Positions 7,222-17,156 of a stretch of DNA of 36,246 nucleotides are shown here, piece after piece. Each line of letters starts with the position of its first letter. The stretch's first letter is position 1. This DNA comes from Gammaproteobacteria bacterium (GTDB lineage Bacteria > Pseudomonadota > Gammaproteobacteria > Chromatiales > Chromatiaceae): NCBI GenBank assembly GCA_030148485.1, contig JASBTJ010000035.1, positions 1-36,246 on the forward strand. The letters run 5' to 3'. The notes beneath the pieces were generated by a model. The model saw nothing but the letters and a program-made list of their open reading frames with translations, had not been told where the DNA came from and searched no databases. The position numbers were made by a program, and so were the translations under genes.

Positions 7222-7590
7222 TCAATCGTCCGCGCCGACCACCGACAGATGAATCCGGGCGTAGTCGCTGACCCGTTCCAACCCCCAGGGGGGATCGGAA
7301 ACGATCCTGATCCTGCAGTCGCTCACCCCCTCGAGTTCGCGCACGGTATCGGCGACCCGCTTGGGCAGTTCGAGGTTGCCGGGATGACCTGGACTGGAAA
7401 ACGCGAGGTCGATGGTGACCACCCCGGCATCCGCCACATCGATGGCGTAGATCATGCCCATGTTGAACAGATCGATCTTCGGGGTGGCGGGATCAAAAAC
7501 GGTGGTCAACGCGTTTTGCACCCGCCGCTCGACAACCTTGCGTTGCCGGGCGACGGGATCACGACGGTTTCGGGCTTTCTTTTCAGTCAT
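7222..7590 (-). CDS. DUF59/MIP18-family protein lacking the family cysteine
   Basis: 122-residue cytoplasmic protein with a basic N-terminus (residues 1-25) and a DUF59 (MIP18, PaaD/SufT-like) fold from about 25 to 118. Visible family features are D-P-A-T-P near 33-37, a hydrophobic D-L-F-N-M-G-M-I-Y strand, and the D-P-P-W turn near residue 99. DUF59 proteins help deliver Fe-S clusters or assemble metal centres. In most of them a T-x-x-x-C-P segment follows the central strand; here the corresponding stretch reads S-S-P-G-H-P-G-N, and the only cysteine is in S-D-C-R-I near residue 92. A direct Fe-S carrier role is therefore doubtful. The ompA-like gene ends 4 bases upstream of its start, so the two are probably co-transcribed. 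Confidence 0.75.
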   Translation of the reverse strand: MTEKKARNRRDPVARQRKVVERRVQNALTTVFDPATPKIDLFNMGMIYAIDVADAGVVTIDLAFSSPGHPGNLELPKRVADTVRELEGVSDCRIRIVSDPPWGLERVSDYARIHLSVVGADD

Positions 7591-7594
7591 GCCC

Positions 7595-8287
7595 TCAATA
7601 ATAACGCGGCGGCTCGTAGGCGCGCTGCTCCTGACCCTCGACGATGGGCTTGACGAAGATCTCCACGCGGCGATTCAGCTGACGGCCCGCTTCGGTGGCA
7701 TTGGTGGCACGCGGCTCCCGCTCGCCACGACCCTCGGTGCGCACCCGGTCGCGGGGCACGCCACGCTGACTCAGGTAGTCGCCGACCGCGCGTGCGCGCT
7801 GTTCGGACAATTGCTGATTGTAGGCGTCCGAACCGACGCTGTCGGTGTGGCCGACCACGTGCACCACGGTACGGTTGTACTTGACCAGTACGTCAGCCAA
7901 CTTGTCCAACGAGCCGCGGAACGCGGGCTTGATGTCGGCGCGACCGAAGTCGAAGGACACCTCGCTGTCCACGGTCAGCTTGAGGGTATCGTCCTTGAGG
8001 CGTTCGATCTCAAGCTGATTGGCGCTACGCTCATCCGCCAGTGACTGCTCGAAATCCCGTTGTTGGTTGTCCATGTAATTGCCGACGGCACCTCCGGCGA
8101 GCGCGCCCACCGCGGCGCCCACCCACTTTCCGGCCTTGTTGTCGAGTTGGTGCCCGAGCACGGCACCGGCGATGGCACCCACAGCGGCGCCGGTCTTGGC
8201 GCGACGGTTCGGGTCGTCCTGCGCGGTACAGCCGGCCAGGGTAACGGCGCCGGCGGTCAACATGACGATAGCGGTACGGTTTTTCAT
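7595..8287 (-). CDS. OmpA-family lipoprotein with glycine zipper
   Basis: 230-residue outer-membrane lipoprotein. The signal peptide ends in lipobox L-A-G-C with the lipid-bearing Cys at 20. Residues about 31-72 form two glycine-zipper hairpins (G-A-A-V-G-A-I-A-G-A and G-A-A-V-G-A-L-A-G-G). A short helical region follows, then an OmpA peptidoglycan-binding domain at about 108-215 with F-D-F-G-R-A-D-I, V-G-H-T-D-S-V-G-S and N-R-R-V-E-I-F. It resembles YiaD-type proteins, which tether the outer membrane to peptidoglycan. The C-terminal tail is Tyr/Pro-rich. It is followed after 4 bases by the DUF59 gene. Confidence 0.9.
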   Translation of the reverse strand: MKNRTAIVMLTAGAVTLAGCTAQDDPNRRAKTGAAVGAIAGAVLGHQLDNKAGKWVGAAVGALAGGAVGNYMDNQQRDFEQSLADERSANQLEIERLKDDTLKLTVDSEVSFDFGRADIKPAFRGSLDKLADVLVKYNRTVVHVVGHTDSVGSDAYNQQLSEQRARAVGDYLSQRGVPRDRVRTEGRGEREPRATNATEAGRQLNRRVEIFVKPIVEGQEQRAYEPPRYY

Positions 8288-8399
8288 TGTTGGCTCCCTG
8301 CTATGCGGCGCTCGATGTCTGCGCCGACGTTGCGTTGATTGGCGTGGTGCTAGTTTGCCTTTACCGGGACGCAGCCACTGCGACCCCAGTCACGGCCCC

Positions 8400-9035
8400 T
8401 TATTTCTGGCGCCAGTTGCCAGCGGCGTCCTGATACCAATAACCGGAACCCGCTTCCTGAACCCAGACCCGGGCAAAGGTGTTGCGAATATCCGACTCCC
8501 ACTCCGGATGCCCGTTGGCGCGGGCGATCTCCCGATACAAGGCGTTGCGATCCGTGTTTTCGTCGCCCACCAGCTGGCGCAGACGACCGCGCTGGGGCAG
8601 CGGAACCGCTGCCAGATCACGTACTGCAATCAGCCCGTTGTTGTCGAAGCCGATCGCGCCGCTGCGATAGAACCCACTGAGCATGCCCTGTCGGCTCTCC
8701 ATGGCGCGACGCAATTGGGCGACCACCGGGGTGTTGATGTTGATATCCGCCTGAGCGGCGTGCACCGGCGGCACCAACGCATTCAGCACCCAGCCCACCG
8801 CCGCCACCGCGGTGGAGGACTGAGCCGGGCGCTGGGCGCCCTTGTCGCCTTCGGGCGGTTTCGGCGCCTGGTCTTCGGGCTTGCCGGCCTCCGGCACCGC
8901 CTCCTTGCCCAGCACATCGCGCACAATGGTGCGGGCGGCCTCTTCGGCCGCCGCAGCGGGGAAATAGATGTTGATGGTCACACAGGCGGCCAGGAACAGG
9001 CCCGTGGCCGGGTAGGCGACTAATTTCTTCAGCAA
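8400..9035 (-). CDS. YdbL-like DUF1318 lipoprotein, apparent YnbE-YdbL fusion
   Basis: 211 residues from a TTG start at 9035. This start is preferred to a GTG at 9065 because AAGGAG (9043-9048) lies 7 bases before it and because it gives a compact signal peptide with lipobox L-F-L-A-A-C (Cys 18). After the Cys comes V-T-I-N-I-Y-F-P, like the small lipoprotein YnbE, then a Pro/Glu-rich linker, then a second hydrophobic stretch ending P-V-H-A-A-Q that looks like a relic signal peptide. The DUF1318 domain begins at about I-N-I-N-T-P. In E. coli ydbH, ynbE and ydbL are adjacent separate genes. Here one gene 48 bases downstream of ydbH seems to carry both small parts. The role is as partner of YdbH in phospholipid transport between the membranes. 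Confidence 0.82.
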   Translation of the reverse strand: MLKKLVAYPATGLFLAACVTINIYFPAAAAEEAARTIVRDVLGKEAVPEAGKPEDQAPKPPEGDKGAQRPAQSSTAVAAVGWVLNALVPPVHAAQADININTPVVAQLRRAMESRQGMLSGFYRSGAIGFDNNGLIAVRDLAAVPLPQRGRLRQLVGDENTDRNALYREIARANGHPEWESDIRNTFARVWVQEAGSGYWYQDAAGNWRQK

Positions 9036-9083
9036 GATCTTTCTCCTTGAACCATTTGGCCCCACCGAAACCAGCGCACTGGT

Positions 9084-11135
9084 TCAGCGGACCTTTACGC
9101 CCTTCAGGCTGATGCGTCGCAGCCGCTCCACCAGGTCCCGCCAGGCGACGTCTCGGTTGCGACCGATCACGTCGATCCGCGGCAGCCCCGCGCCCTTCAC
9201 CAGATAATAGCCGCCATCCGGATGGGGTATACCATCCAACAACGCGCGCTGACCCGATAGGTTGACACGCAACAACAGGCGGTCGTACCGGAACGACTCG
9301 AAAACCCGCAAAAAGGTCCCGGAAAGGGCGACCGCCCCGTTGTTGCCCAAGGCGGTCAGGTTTTCCACCGCTCGCTGGCTGATCCGGTGGGGCAGATCAT
9401 CATCCGGCGGCGTTTCCAGCACCGCCTGGAAGGCCACCGGCTGCCATCCCACCAATTGCAGACCAGCAACCTTTCCCGCCAATCGACCGGTTATCCGGCC
9501 GAAATCGAACACCCCGGTGATACGTTGCAGATCCAGCCCCTGCAAGGCGACGTTCGCAAGCAAGACCGGTGCGGGACTGAGTGGATCTCGCAGTTCCAGG
9601 CCGCTGACCTGCACCGTGCCGTCGAACACCTGGGCAAGCAGTTCGCCGTCCAGCGCCAGGACGCCATCCACATAGTGCATGTCGGGAATCTGCACGGACA
9701 ATTCACCGGACAACGCCGGCCAGCCCAACGCCCGGGTGAGCAGCGGCAGGGACAAGGTCTCGGCGAACAACGAGGTCCGCCAGCTAGGCGTCGTCCCGCC
9801 AATGTCCGTTGAGCTCAACCGGGGTATGCGTAGCCGGCCGTCGAGCATCGGCAACACCAGCGGTTGACGCAGCACAACTGCCTTGTCACGCAGGTTCAAC
9901 ACCGCTTCGGACCGGTTGAAGTCGACCCGATACACGTGCCCACCCCGCCAACGGACCCGGCTGTCCGGCGGACTGCCGCCAGCGGCCCACTCAAGGCTGC
10001 CGTTCAAGCCGTTCAGGCCGAAACGCCCCTGGGTGTCGTCCACATGCACATCGGCAAGTTGTGCGCTCACGGTGGCGGGCGAGCCGGCTTCCAGGGTCAT
10101 CTGCGCCTGCACCCCGCCGGCGAGTTGCAGCGTGCCCAGGGCACCACCATAGCCGAGCGGCTGAATCAGCACCGGGTAGACCCTGGCGAGATCCGGCGCT
10201 GCGATCCCAAGGCGGCCACCGAGCCCAGTGACCTGCCCGCGTGGTACATCCAGCCGCCCGGAAATCGTGAGCAGATCGCCCAAGGCCGCGCGCAGGTCGG
10301 TTAGCGCCAACACCGCCGGGCCATCGGCCCAGCGCCAGTGACTGCGCACGGACACCGGATATTTGCCGAAATCGAGATACACCGGGTCGCTGTACAGCTG
10401 ACCGTCCTGCCAGCGGACATCCAGGGTACCGGACCAGTTTCGGCCGCGTCGGCGGGCGTCTCCGCGGAGTGTAGCGGTCAGTTTTTCCGCCGCCTGCAGG
10501 CCGTCCGCACTTGCCCACCCGCCGCCGCGCAGCCGGGCGCGCAGCGTCGCCCGGTCCGCGGACAGATCATGTCCCCCCAGTTTGATCGTCAGGTCCAGCC
10601 GTCCCTGCCATGCCCAGTTTGGCAGCGCCCGCTGCGGAAACTGTTTCAGCCCGTGCGCCACGCGCACATCCCGCGCCGACAAGGTGGCCGCCCAGCCCTC
10701 GTCCGACGGCGCCTGGGTCGCGGCGGCCAGCCGCCAGCGACCGCCGGCCAAGCGGAAACCGTCCAGCTTGAGCGACCAGTCACCTGCGTCCCGGAACCGC
10801 AGCTCCCCGGTCAGCTGTTGCGGCCCCTGCAGGTTCTCCGCGGTCAAGGTCAGTGCCGGGCAACGGTAGCCGTCCTGACTCCGGGTGAGTTGATCGCAAC
10901 GCACCACCACGCCGGTCCACACCCCCAGTGCAGTCACCAATTCCTGCACGCTACCGGCCACGCGATACCGATCAGTGGCATCGCTGGCCAGTTGCAGGGT
11001 CACACCGCTCGCCTGCCATCCTTCGCCGGCCAGACTGCCCAGGGTCAGTTCGACACCCGCCCGTGCGCCAGCCCCCGGCAGCAACACCAGCAGGAGAAAT
11101 GCAGGAAAGACACGACGTAAGGACATGCCCCGCAT
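9084..11135 (-). CDS. ydbH: YdbH-family AsmA-like intermembrane phospholipid transport protein
   Basis: 683-residue envelope protein with an N-terminal signal or anchor (about 4-26) followed by a long series of beta strands, as expected for the YdbH/TamB/YhdP group that forms bridge-like lipid conduits. The C-terminal block I-S-Q-R-A-V-E-N-L-T-A-L-G-N near 590-605 is characteristic of YdbH. It ends with a basic V-E-R-L-R-R-I-S-L-K-G-V-K-V-R tail. It is somewhat shorter than E. coli YdbH (about 880 residues). ATG at 11135 is used; an in-frame ATG at 11126 is nearly as good. It leads the operon with the YdbL-like lipoprotein gene. Confidence 0.87.
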   Translation of the reverse strand: MRGMSLRRVFPAFLLLVLLPGAGARAGVELTLGSLAGEGWQASGVTLQLASDATDRYRVAGSVQELVTALGVWTGVVVRCDQLTRSQDGYRCPALTLTAENLQGPQQLTGELRFRDAGDWSLKLDGFRLAGGRWRLAAATQAPSDEGWAATLSARDVRVAHGLKQFPQRALPNWAWQGRLDLTIKLGGHDLSADRATLRARLRGGGWASADGLQAAEKLTATLRGDARRRGRNWSGTLDVRWQDGQLYSDPVYLDFGKYPVSVRSHWRWADGPAVLALTDLRAALGDLLTISGRLDVPRGQVTGLGGRLGIAAPDLARVYPVLIQPLGYGGALGTLQLAGGVQAQMTLEAGSPATVSAQLADVHVDDTQGRFGLNGLNGSLEWAAGGSPPDSRVRWRGGHVYRVDFNRSEAVLNLRDKAVVLRQPLVLPMLDGRLRIPRLSSTDIGGTTPSWRTSLFAETLSLPLLTRALGWPALSGELSVQIPDMHYVDGVLALDGELLAQVFDGTVQVSGLELRDPLSPAPVLLANVALQGLDLQRITGVFDFGRITGRLAGKVAGLQLVGWQPVAFQAVLETPPDDDLPHRISQRAVENLTALGNNGAVALSGTFLRVFESFRYDRLLLRVNLSGQRALLDGIPHPDGGYYLVKGAGLPRIDVIGRNRDVAWRDLVERLRRISLKGVKVR

Positions 11136-11178
11136 GATGCCCGCCGATGCGGCCGTTTGAAATCATGGATATAAAGTC

Positions 11179-11208
11179 TCAACGAAATCGCCCGACATTA
11201 TTCGTTGA
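11179..11208. promoter_or_regulatory. Dyad upstream of the cheY-cheC fusion gene
   Basis: TCAACGAA (11179-11186) and TTCGTTGA (11201-11208) form a perfect 8-bp inverted repeat with a 14-base spacer, between the ydbH start and the response-regulator gene. It ends 31 bases before the ATG. It could be an operator or a leader hairpin. Confidence 0.45.
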
Positions 11209-11239
11209 ACCGACATATCTTTAAGGAGCGCGGCACCGG

Positions 11240-12250
11240 ATGACCTTTCGCGTGTTGATCTGCGACGACTCGAGCTTTGCCCGCAAGCAAATGGCCCGCG
11301 CCCTGCCGGCGGGCCTGGCCGGAGCGCTGAGCTTCGCCACCGACGGACGCGAGGCGCTGGAGATCGTCGACCGCGAGCCACTGGACCTGATCCTGTTGGA
11401 CCTGAACATGCCCGGCGTGGACGGCTACCAGGTGCTCGCGTCGCTGCAAGCCAATCACAGCCCCGTCCATGTGGTGGTGGTGTCGGGCGACATCCAGCCC
11501 GAGGCGCAGCGCCGAGTGCGGGAATTGGGCGCCATCGGCTTCATCAAAAAGCCCACCCGCCCAGCGGATCTGCTGCCCTACCTGCGACAACTCGGCGTCG
11601 AGCTGGCCGCCGACGACACCCGGCCCCTGGAAGATGCGCAGTTGGACATCTCCGTGGACGCCATGGACAGCTATCAGGAGCTGGTCAACGTCGCCATGGG
11701 GCGCGCCGGCGCCTTGCTGGCCGGCGTGCTGGGCAATTTCATCGAACTGTCCATTCCCACACTCAATCTGTTCGAAGGCGGCGAGCTGCACATGACCCTG
11801 GCGCACGTCACCGGGCGCGACAACGTGCATGCGGTCAGCCAGGGATTCGTGGCGCGGGATCTGGCCGGTGAGGCGATTCTGATCTTCAACGACGCCAGCT
11901 TCGCCGACCTTGGCCGTCTGCTGCGCCGTGACGATGCCGAAATCGACGACATGCTCAAGACCGAGCTGCTGATGGATATGGCCAATCTGTTGATCGGTGC
12001 CTGCCTGAAAGGCATCAGCGACCAATTGGAACGCCCGTTCAGCGAAGGCCGACCCGTGATCCTGGGCCGTAACGCCCGACTGGACGAAATGCTGGCCGGG
12101 CGCCATAGCCTGTGGCGTCCCACCCTGGCCGTGGAGATCGGCTACCGGGTGGAAGGCCACGACATCAATTGCGACCTGCTGCTGTTGTTTACGCAGGACT
12201 CGCTGCCTACGCTGGACCGCCAGTTGGCTGTTCTGGGAGAACTGGCATGA
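11240..12250 (+). CDS. CheY-CheC fusion: receiver domain plus CheC-type phosphatase
   Basis: 336 residues. Residues 4-120 are a CheY-like receiver with acidic pocket D9-D10, phospho-acceptor D54 (I-L-L-D-L-N-M-P), the S of V-V-V-S-G and K of F-I-K-K-P. Residues about 130-336 match CheC/CheX-type phosphatases, with two helices carrying the catalytic E/D-x-x-N arrangement: E-L-V-N in Y-Q-E-L-V-N-V-A-M-G and D-M-A-N in L-M-D-M-A-N-L-L-I-G. Such proteins remove phosphate from CheY or from their own receiver. A ribosome binding site AAGGAG lies about 11 bases before ATG. The stop overlaps the start of the downstream cyclase (ATGA), implying a two-protein signalling unit. Confidence 0.9.
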   Translation: MTFRVLICDDSSFARKQMARALPAGLAGALSFATDGREALEIVDREPLDLILLDLNMPGVDGYQVLASLQANHSPVHVVVVSGDIQPEAQRRVRELGAIGFIKKPTRPADLLPYLRQLGVELAADDTRPLEDAQLDISVDAMDSYQELVNVAMGRAGALLAGVLGNFIELSIPTLNLFEGGELHMTLAHVTGRDNVHAVSQGFVARDLAGEAILIFNDASFADLGRLLRRDDAEIDDMLKTELLMDMANLLIGACLKGISDQLERPFSEGRPVILGRNARLDEMLAGRHSLWRPTLAVEIGYRVEGHDINCDLLLLFTQDSLPTLDRQLAVLGELA

Positions 12251-13224
12251 GCGCCACGGACGACTTCGTCGAAATCCATCGGCTGGTCAATCTGCTGCAG
12301 GCCATCGACGTCGGCCTGCTGGTGGTGGACAAGGCGTTCCGCATCACCCTGTGGAACAACTTCATGGAAAACCACAGCGGCGCCACCGCTGATCGGGTGA
12401 TCGGAAAACCCCTGTTCGATCTGTCGCCCGACGTGCCTCGGGAATGGCTGGAGCAGAAGATCAACACCGCCTTTGCCTTGGCCAGTCGCGCCTACACCAC
12501 CTGGGAACAACGCCCCTATCTGTTCCGTTTCAAAAGCTATCGTCCCATCACCGGCATGGCCGAACACATGTATCAGGACATCAGCTTCGTCCCGCTACGC
12601 GGGCTGACCGGCGAGGTGGAACAAGTCGCCATCGTGCTCTACGACGTTACCGACGTGGCGGAACACAAAATGAAGTTGGAGGCGGCCAACCGGCGCCTAC
12701 AGGCGGACAGCCGCGTCGACAATCTGACCAATGTATACAACCGCGGTTACTGGGAGGAATGCCTGCAACAGGAATTCGCCCGTTATCGACGTACGCCGCG
12801 GGATTGCTCGCTGGTGATGTTCGACATTGATCATTTCAAGGCCATCAACGACCAATACGGCCACCCGGCCGGGGATGAGGTTTTACGTCAGGTGGGGCGC
12901 CTGTTGAACGAGAGCTGCCGCAGCACCGATATCATCGGGCGCTACGGTGGCGAGGAATTCGGCGTGCTGCTCCCCGATACCGGCCCGGACAACGCCCAGG
13001 TCATGGCAGAGCACCTGCGCGCCAACGCGTCCGCCCTGGCAGTCCCTTACAAACCGACCCCGTTGCGCTTCACCGTCAGCATCGGCATCGCCGCCCTGGG
13101 CCCGGGGATACCCGACGCGAAAACCTGGGTCATGCTCGCCGACCAGGCGCTGTACCAGGCCAAGAACACCGGACGTGATCGCATCGTGGTGTTCGAGGAC
13201 GGCCCGGCCGAACAACAGGCCTGA
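12247..13224 (+). CDS. PAS-GGDEF diguanylate cyclase
   Basis: 325-residue cytoplasmic protein. A PAS domain (about 10-145) contains I-D-V-G-L-L-V-V-D and ends in V-A-I-V-L-Y-D-V-T-D. A short coiled linker (A-E-H-K-M-K-L-E-A-A-N-R-R-L) leads to a GGDEF domain (about 158-318) with D-I-D-H-F-K for metal and substrate binding and an intact G-G-E-E-F at 234-238. R-S-T-D lies five residues before it, the inhibitory I-site, so feedback by c-di-GMP is expected. ATG at 12247 overlaps the stop of the CheY-CheC gene by 4 bases. The longer upstream frame lies inside that gene. It is probably an active enzyme whose output is tuned with the CheC phosphatase. Confidence 0.95.
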   Translation: MSATDDFVEIHRLVNLLQAIDVGLLVVDKAFRITLWNNFMENHSGATADRVIGKPLFDLSPDVPREWLEQKINTAFALASRAYTTWEQRPYLFRFKSYRPITGMAEHMYQDISFVPLRGLTGEVEQVAIVLYDVTDVAEHKMKLEAANRRLQADSRVDNLTNVYNRGYWEECLQQEFARYRRTPRDCSLVMFDIDHFKAINDQYGHPAGDEVLRQVGRLLNESCRSTDIIGRYGGEEFGVLLPDTGPDNAQVMAEHLRANASALAVPYKPTPLRFTVSIGIAALGPGIPDAKTWVMLADQALYQAKNTGRDRIVVFEDGPAEQQA

Positions 13225-13271
13225 CACCCTGCAGTGGCCGCCACCGGGCATCGCCCAGGTCGCGACCGGCT

Positions 13272-16200
13272 TCAGTCCACCCAGCGGCGTCCGTTCCGGA
13301 ACAAGCGCATCCAGGGGGCGTCCTCGCCCCAACCGTCGGGGTGCCAGGAATTGGTCACCGTGCGGATCACCCGCTCGGGGTGCGGCATCATGACGGTGAC
13401 CCGGCCATCAGTGCTGGTCAGCCCGGTGATACCTTCCGGGGTGCCGTTGGGGTTGGCGGGATAACGGGTGGCGACATCGCCGTTGTTCTCGACGAACCGC
13501 ACTGCGACACTGGGGCGCGCCTCAGCCAGATGTTCGACATTGCGGAACTCGGCACGTCCCTCGCCATGGGCTACGGCGATGGGCAGGCGACTACCGGCCA
13601 TGCCGTCGAGCAGGATGGACGCCGAACGCGCCACTTCGACCATCACGAAACGCGCCTCGAACTGCTCGGAGCGATTGCGCACGAAATGCGGCCAATGATC
13701 GGCACCGGGAATCAGGGCCTTCAGGTTGGACAGCATCTGGCAACCGTTGCAGATACCCAGACTGAAGGTGTCGGTACGCTCGAAGAACGCCTGGAACTGG
13801 TCACGCGCCCGCGGGTTGAACAAGATGGACTTGGCCCAGCCCTCCCCGGCGCCGAGCACGTCGCCGTAGCTGAAACCGCCACAGGCCACCAGGCCTTTGA
13901 AGGCATCCAGGGTGACACGGCCGGCGAGCACGTCGGACATGTGCACATCGACACATTCGAAGCCGGCCTTGTGGAAGGCCGCCGCCATCTCCACCTGTCC
14001 GTTGACGCCCTGCTCGCGCAGGATCGCCATGCGGGGTCGTGACAGTTCCAGATAAGGTGCCGCGATGTCCTCGTTTTGATCAAAGGTCAGACGGGTGGTC
14101 AGGCCGGGGTCGGGCGCGGCGATGCGCTCGAACGCCTCCTGGGCGCAGTCGGCGTTGTCCCGCAGCGATTGCATGTGGAAGCTGGTCTCCGACCAGGCCT
14201 GCTGGAACTCCACCCGGGTGCCGGACAGTACCTCGCGTCCGGCGTGGTGCACGTGGATCCGGTCATCGTCGGTGACGGTGCCGATGACCTGGGCCCAATC
14301 GCCGATCCCGGCCTGCTCCAGGGTATTGAGCACGTCGTCCGAGTCGGTATGACGCACCTGGATCACCGCCCCCAGTTCCTCGTTGAACAGTACGGCCAGG
14401 TCGTCCCCGTCCATGCCGGCCAGATCCACATCGATGCCGGTGCGGCCGGCAAACGCCATCTCCGCCACGGTGGCGAACAAACCACCATCGGAGCGGTCGT
14501 GGTAGGCCAGCAGCAAACCCTCGGCGTTCATGGTCTGGATGGTGTCGAAAAAGGCCTTCAAACGGGCCGGCTTGTCCAGATCCGGGGCAACATCGCCCAC
14601 TTGGCGATACACCTGCGCCAACGCCGAACCGCCCAAGCGGTTCTGCCCGAAACCCAGGTCGATCAGGATCAGGTCGGTATCGCCCTGGTCGGTGCGCAGC
14701 TGCGGGGTGAGGGTCTTGCGCACGTCGGCAACCGGGGCGAACGCGGAGATGATCAACGACAAGGGCGCGGTCATTTCACGGGCTTCGCCGCCCTGCTGCC
14801 AGACCGTCTTCATCGACATGGAATCCTTGCCGACCGGAATCGCGATACCCAGTTGCGGACACACCTCCATGCCCACGGCCTTGACCGTTTCGTACAGCAC
14901 GGCGTCCTCGCCCGGGTGACCGGCAGCGGCCATCCAGTTGGCGGACAGCTTGATATCGCCCACCCTGGGTACTGCACTTGCGGCCATATTGGTCAGCGCC
15001 TCGCCGATCGCCATGCGACCCGACGCTGCGCCATCGATCAATGCCAAGGGCGTGCGCTCGCCCATGCTCATCGCCTCGCCGGTGACGCCGTCGTAGTCGG
15101 ATACGGTAACCGCCACGTCGGCGACCGGCACCTGCCATGGCCCCACCATCTGATCCCGCGCCACTTGGCCGGTGATACTGCGGTCGCCGATGGTGATGAG
15201 GAAGGTCTTGTCGGCCACGCTCGGCAGGCGCAGCACCCGCAGCGCCGCCTCCTTGGCATCCACATCAGCCAGCGCCAACTGCGCGGGCTTGGCGTGACGA
15301 CGCGTGACATCCCGCAACATGCGTGGTGGCTTGCCGAACAGCAAGGGCATCGGCATATCGATGGGGTTGTTGTCGAACTCGGCGTCGCCGAGCAACAGAT
15401 GCTGTTCGTCGGTGGCCTCGCCGACGATGGCGTAAGGACAGCGCTCGCGCTCGCACAGGGCCTTGAACTCGTCGATGCGTTCGGCATCGACAGCCAATAC
15501 GTAACGCTCCTGCGACTCGTTGCACCAGATCTCCATCGGCGACATGCCGGGGTCGTCGTTGGGCACGGCGCGCAGTTCGAAGCGCCCGCCCCGACCGCCG
15601 TCGTGGACCAGTTCCGGCAAGGCGTTGGACAGACCACCGGCGCCCACGTCGTGGATGAACAGGATGGGATTGTCCTCGCCGCGCTGCCAGCAGCGGTCGA
15701 TGACCTCCTGACAACGGCGCTCCATCTCCGGGTTGGCCCGTTGCACCGAGGCGAAGTCCAGATCTTCGGCCGAGGTACCGGAGGCCATCGACGATGCCGC
15801 ACCGCCGCCCAGACCGATCAGCATGGCCGGTCCGCCCAGCACCACCAGGGGTGTGCCGGGGGGGAAATCCTTCTTTTCGACATGCTCGGCGCGGATATTG
15901 CCGATACCGCCGGCCAACATGATCGGCTTGTGGTAGCCGCGCAGCTCGTTGCCGTCGGCACGGGCAACGCGCTCTTCGTACGTGCGGAAGTAGCCCAACA
16001 GATTGGGCCGACCGAATTCGTTGTTGAATGCCGCTGATCCGATGGGGCCCTCGATCATGATGTCCAGCGCGGTGACGATGCGCTCCGGCTTGCCGAAATC
16101 CTCCTCCCACGGCTGGGTGAAATCGGGGATGCGCAGGTTGGACACGGAAAAGCCGCACAGCCCGGCCTTCGGTTTGCCGCCGATACCCGTGGCGCCTTCG

Positions 16201-17156
16201 TCGCGGATCTCGCCGCCCGAGCCGGTGGCCGCGCCGGGGGCAGGTGAAATGGCCGTCGGGTGGTTGTGGGTTTCCACTTTCATGAGGATGTGGATGTCCT
16301 CATCATGCCGACCGTACACGCCGTCCCGGGCCTGCGGATAAAACCAGTAGCCTTCGTGACCGGTCATCACCGCAGCATTGTCCTTGTAGGCCGACAGCAC
16401 GTTGTCCGGCGAGCATTCGGTGGTATTACGGATCATCTTGAACAGCGAGCGATCCTGCGTCTGGCCGTCGATGATCCAGTCGGCATTGAATATCTTGTGC
16501 CGGCAATGCTCGGAGTTCGCCTGGGCGAACATCATCAACTCCACATCGGAGGGATTCCGCCCCAATGCCTGGAAGCTCTCCACCAGGTAGTCCACCTCGT
16601 CGTCGGACAAGGCCAACCCCAGTTCACCATTGGCGCGCACCAACGCGTCACGGCCGCCACCGATCACATCCACACTGACGAACGGCTTCGGTTCCGCGGT
16701 ACCGAACAGCGCGACGGCGTCGTCCAGGCTGAAAAACACCGACTCGGTCATGCGGTCGTGCAACGCCCCCACCGCGCTTTGCACGTCGCTGTCGCTTAAA
16801 TCGGCACCTTCCAGGTAATACGCCACTCCCCGCTCGATGCGTTCGATCTTGGACAGGCCGCAGTTATGGGCGATATCCGTGGCCTTGGACGACCAGGGCG
16901 ATATCGTACCCGGGCGCGGCGTCACCAGGACCAAGATGCCGGCCGGCTCGTGCGCGGCAATGGCCGGGCCGTAGCGCAGGATCTGATCCAGTGTGGACTG
17001 CTCTTCCGCCTCCAGCGCCTGGCTCAGCCGCGCGAAATGCATGAACTCGGCGTAGACGGTGAGCGGTTTTCCCACCGCTCCGGACAGGCGCCGAGCCAGC
17101 TTGGAAGAACGAAATTCGGAAAGGGCAGGCGCGCCGCGCAGGGTCAGCATGGTCAT
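13272..17156 (-). CDS. purL: Phosphoribosylformylglycinamidine synthase (FGAM synthase)
   Basis: 1294-residue single-chain purine enzyme, matching the E. coli length (1295). It uses ATP and glutamine to convert FGAR to FGAM. The N-terminal domain begins [10 protein letters not shown]. Two AIRS-like synthetase halves fill the middle (H-N-H-P-T-A-I-S-P near 305, and G-K-D-S-M-S-M-K-T near 790). A C-terminal glutaminase carries the nucleophile in G-I-C-N-G-C-Q-M (second Cys near residue 1138) and H-x-E in M-P-H-P-E-R-V. ATG at 17156 or 17150 is the likely start; a longer frame to 17201 adds unrelated residues. It is divergent from the sensor gene starting at 17346 and converges with the PAS-GGDEF gene. 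No PurR-type palindrome was recognised upstream. Confidence 0.97.
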   Translation of the reverse strand: MTMLTLRGAPALSEFRSSKLARRLSGAVGKPLTVYAEFMHFARLSQALEAEEQSTLDQILRYGPAIAAHEPAGILVLVTPRPGTISPWSSKATDIAHNCGLSKIERIERGVAYYLEGADLSDSDVQSAVGALHDRMTESVFFSLDDAVALFGTAEPKPFVSVDVIGGGRDALVRANGELGLALSDDEVDYLVESFQALGRNPSDVELMMFAQANSEHCRHKIFNADWIIDGQTQDRSLFKMIRNTTECSPDNVLSAYKDNAAVMTGHEGYWFYPQARDGVYGRHDEDIHILMKVETHNHPTAISPAPGAATGSGGEIRDEGATGIGGKPKAGLCGFSVSNLRIPDFTQPWEEDFGKPERIVTALDIMIEGPIGSAAFNNEFGRPNLLGYFRTYEERVARADGNELRGYHKPIMLAGGIGNIRAEHVEKKDFPPGTPLVVLGGPAMLIGLGGGAASSMASGTSAEDLDFASVQRANPEMERRCQEVIDRCWQRGEDNPILFIHDVGAGGLSNALPELVHDGGRGGRFELRAVPNDDPGMSPMEIWCNESQERYVLAVDAERIDEFKALCERERCPYAIVGEATDEQHLLLGDAEFDNNPIDMPMPLLFGKPPRMLRDVTRRHAKPAQLALADVDAKEAALRVLRLPSVADKTFLITIGDRSITGQVARDQMVGPWQVPVADVAVTVSDYDGVTGEAMSMGERTPLALIDGAASGRMAIGEALTNMAASAVPRVGDIKLSANWMAAAGHPGEDAVLYETVKAVGMEVCPQLGIAIPVGKDSMSMKTVWQQGGEAREMTAPLSLIISAFAPVADVRKTLTPQLRTDQGDTDLILIDLGFGQNRLGGSALAQVYRQVGDVAPDLDKPARLKAFFDTIQTMNAEGLLLAYHDRSDGGLFATVAEMAFAGRTGIDVDLAGMDGDDLAVLFNEELGAVIQVRHTDSDDVLNTLEQAGIGDWAQVIGTVTDDDRIHVHHAGREVLSGTRVEFQQAWSETSFHMQSLRDNADCAQEAFERIAAPDPGLTTRLTFDQNEDIAAPYLELSRPRMAILREQGVNGQVEMAAAFHKAGFECVDVHMSDVLAGRVTLDAFKGLVACGGFSYGDVLGAGEGWAKSILFNPRARDQFQAFFERTDTFSLGICNGCQMLSNLKALIPGADHWPHFVRNRSEQFEARFVMVEVARSASILLDGMAGSRLPIAVAHGEGRAEFRNVEHLAEARPSVAVRFVENNGDVATRYPANPNGTPEGITGLTSTDGRVTVMMPHPERVIRTVTNSWHPDGWGEDAPWMRLFRNGRRWVD

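Noticed and set aside
11198-12160. Minus-strand open frame of 320 codons opposite the CheY-CheC gene
   Set aside because: The plus-strand protein has full receiver and CheC motifs. The antisense frame has none.
14076-16037. Plus-strand open frame of 653 codons within purL
   Set aside because: Antisense shadow of a conserved 1294-residue enzyme. The composition is typical of antisense frames and no ribosome binding site or family motif was seen.
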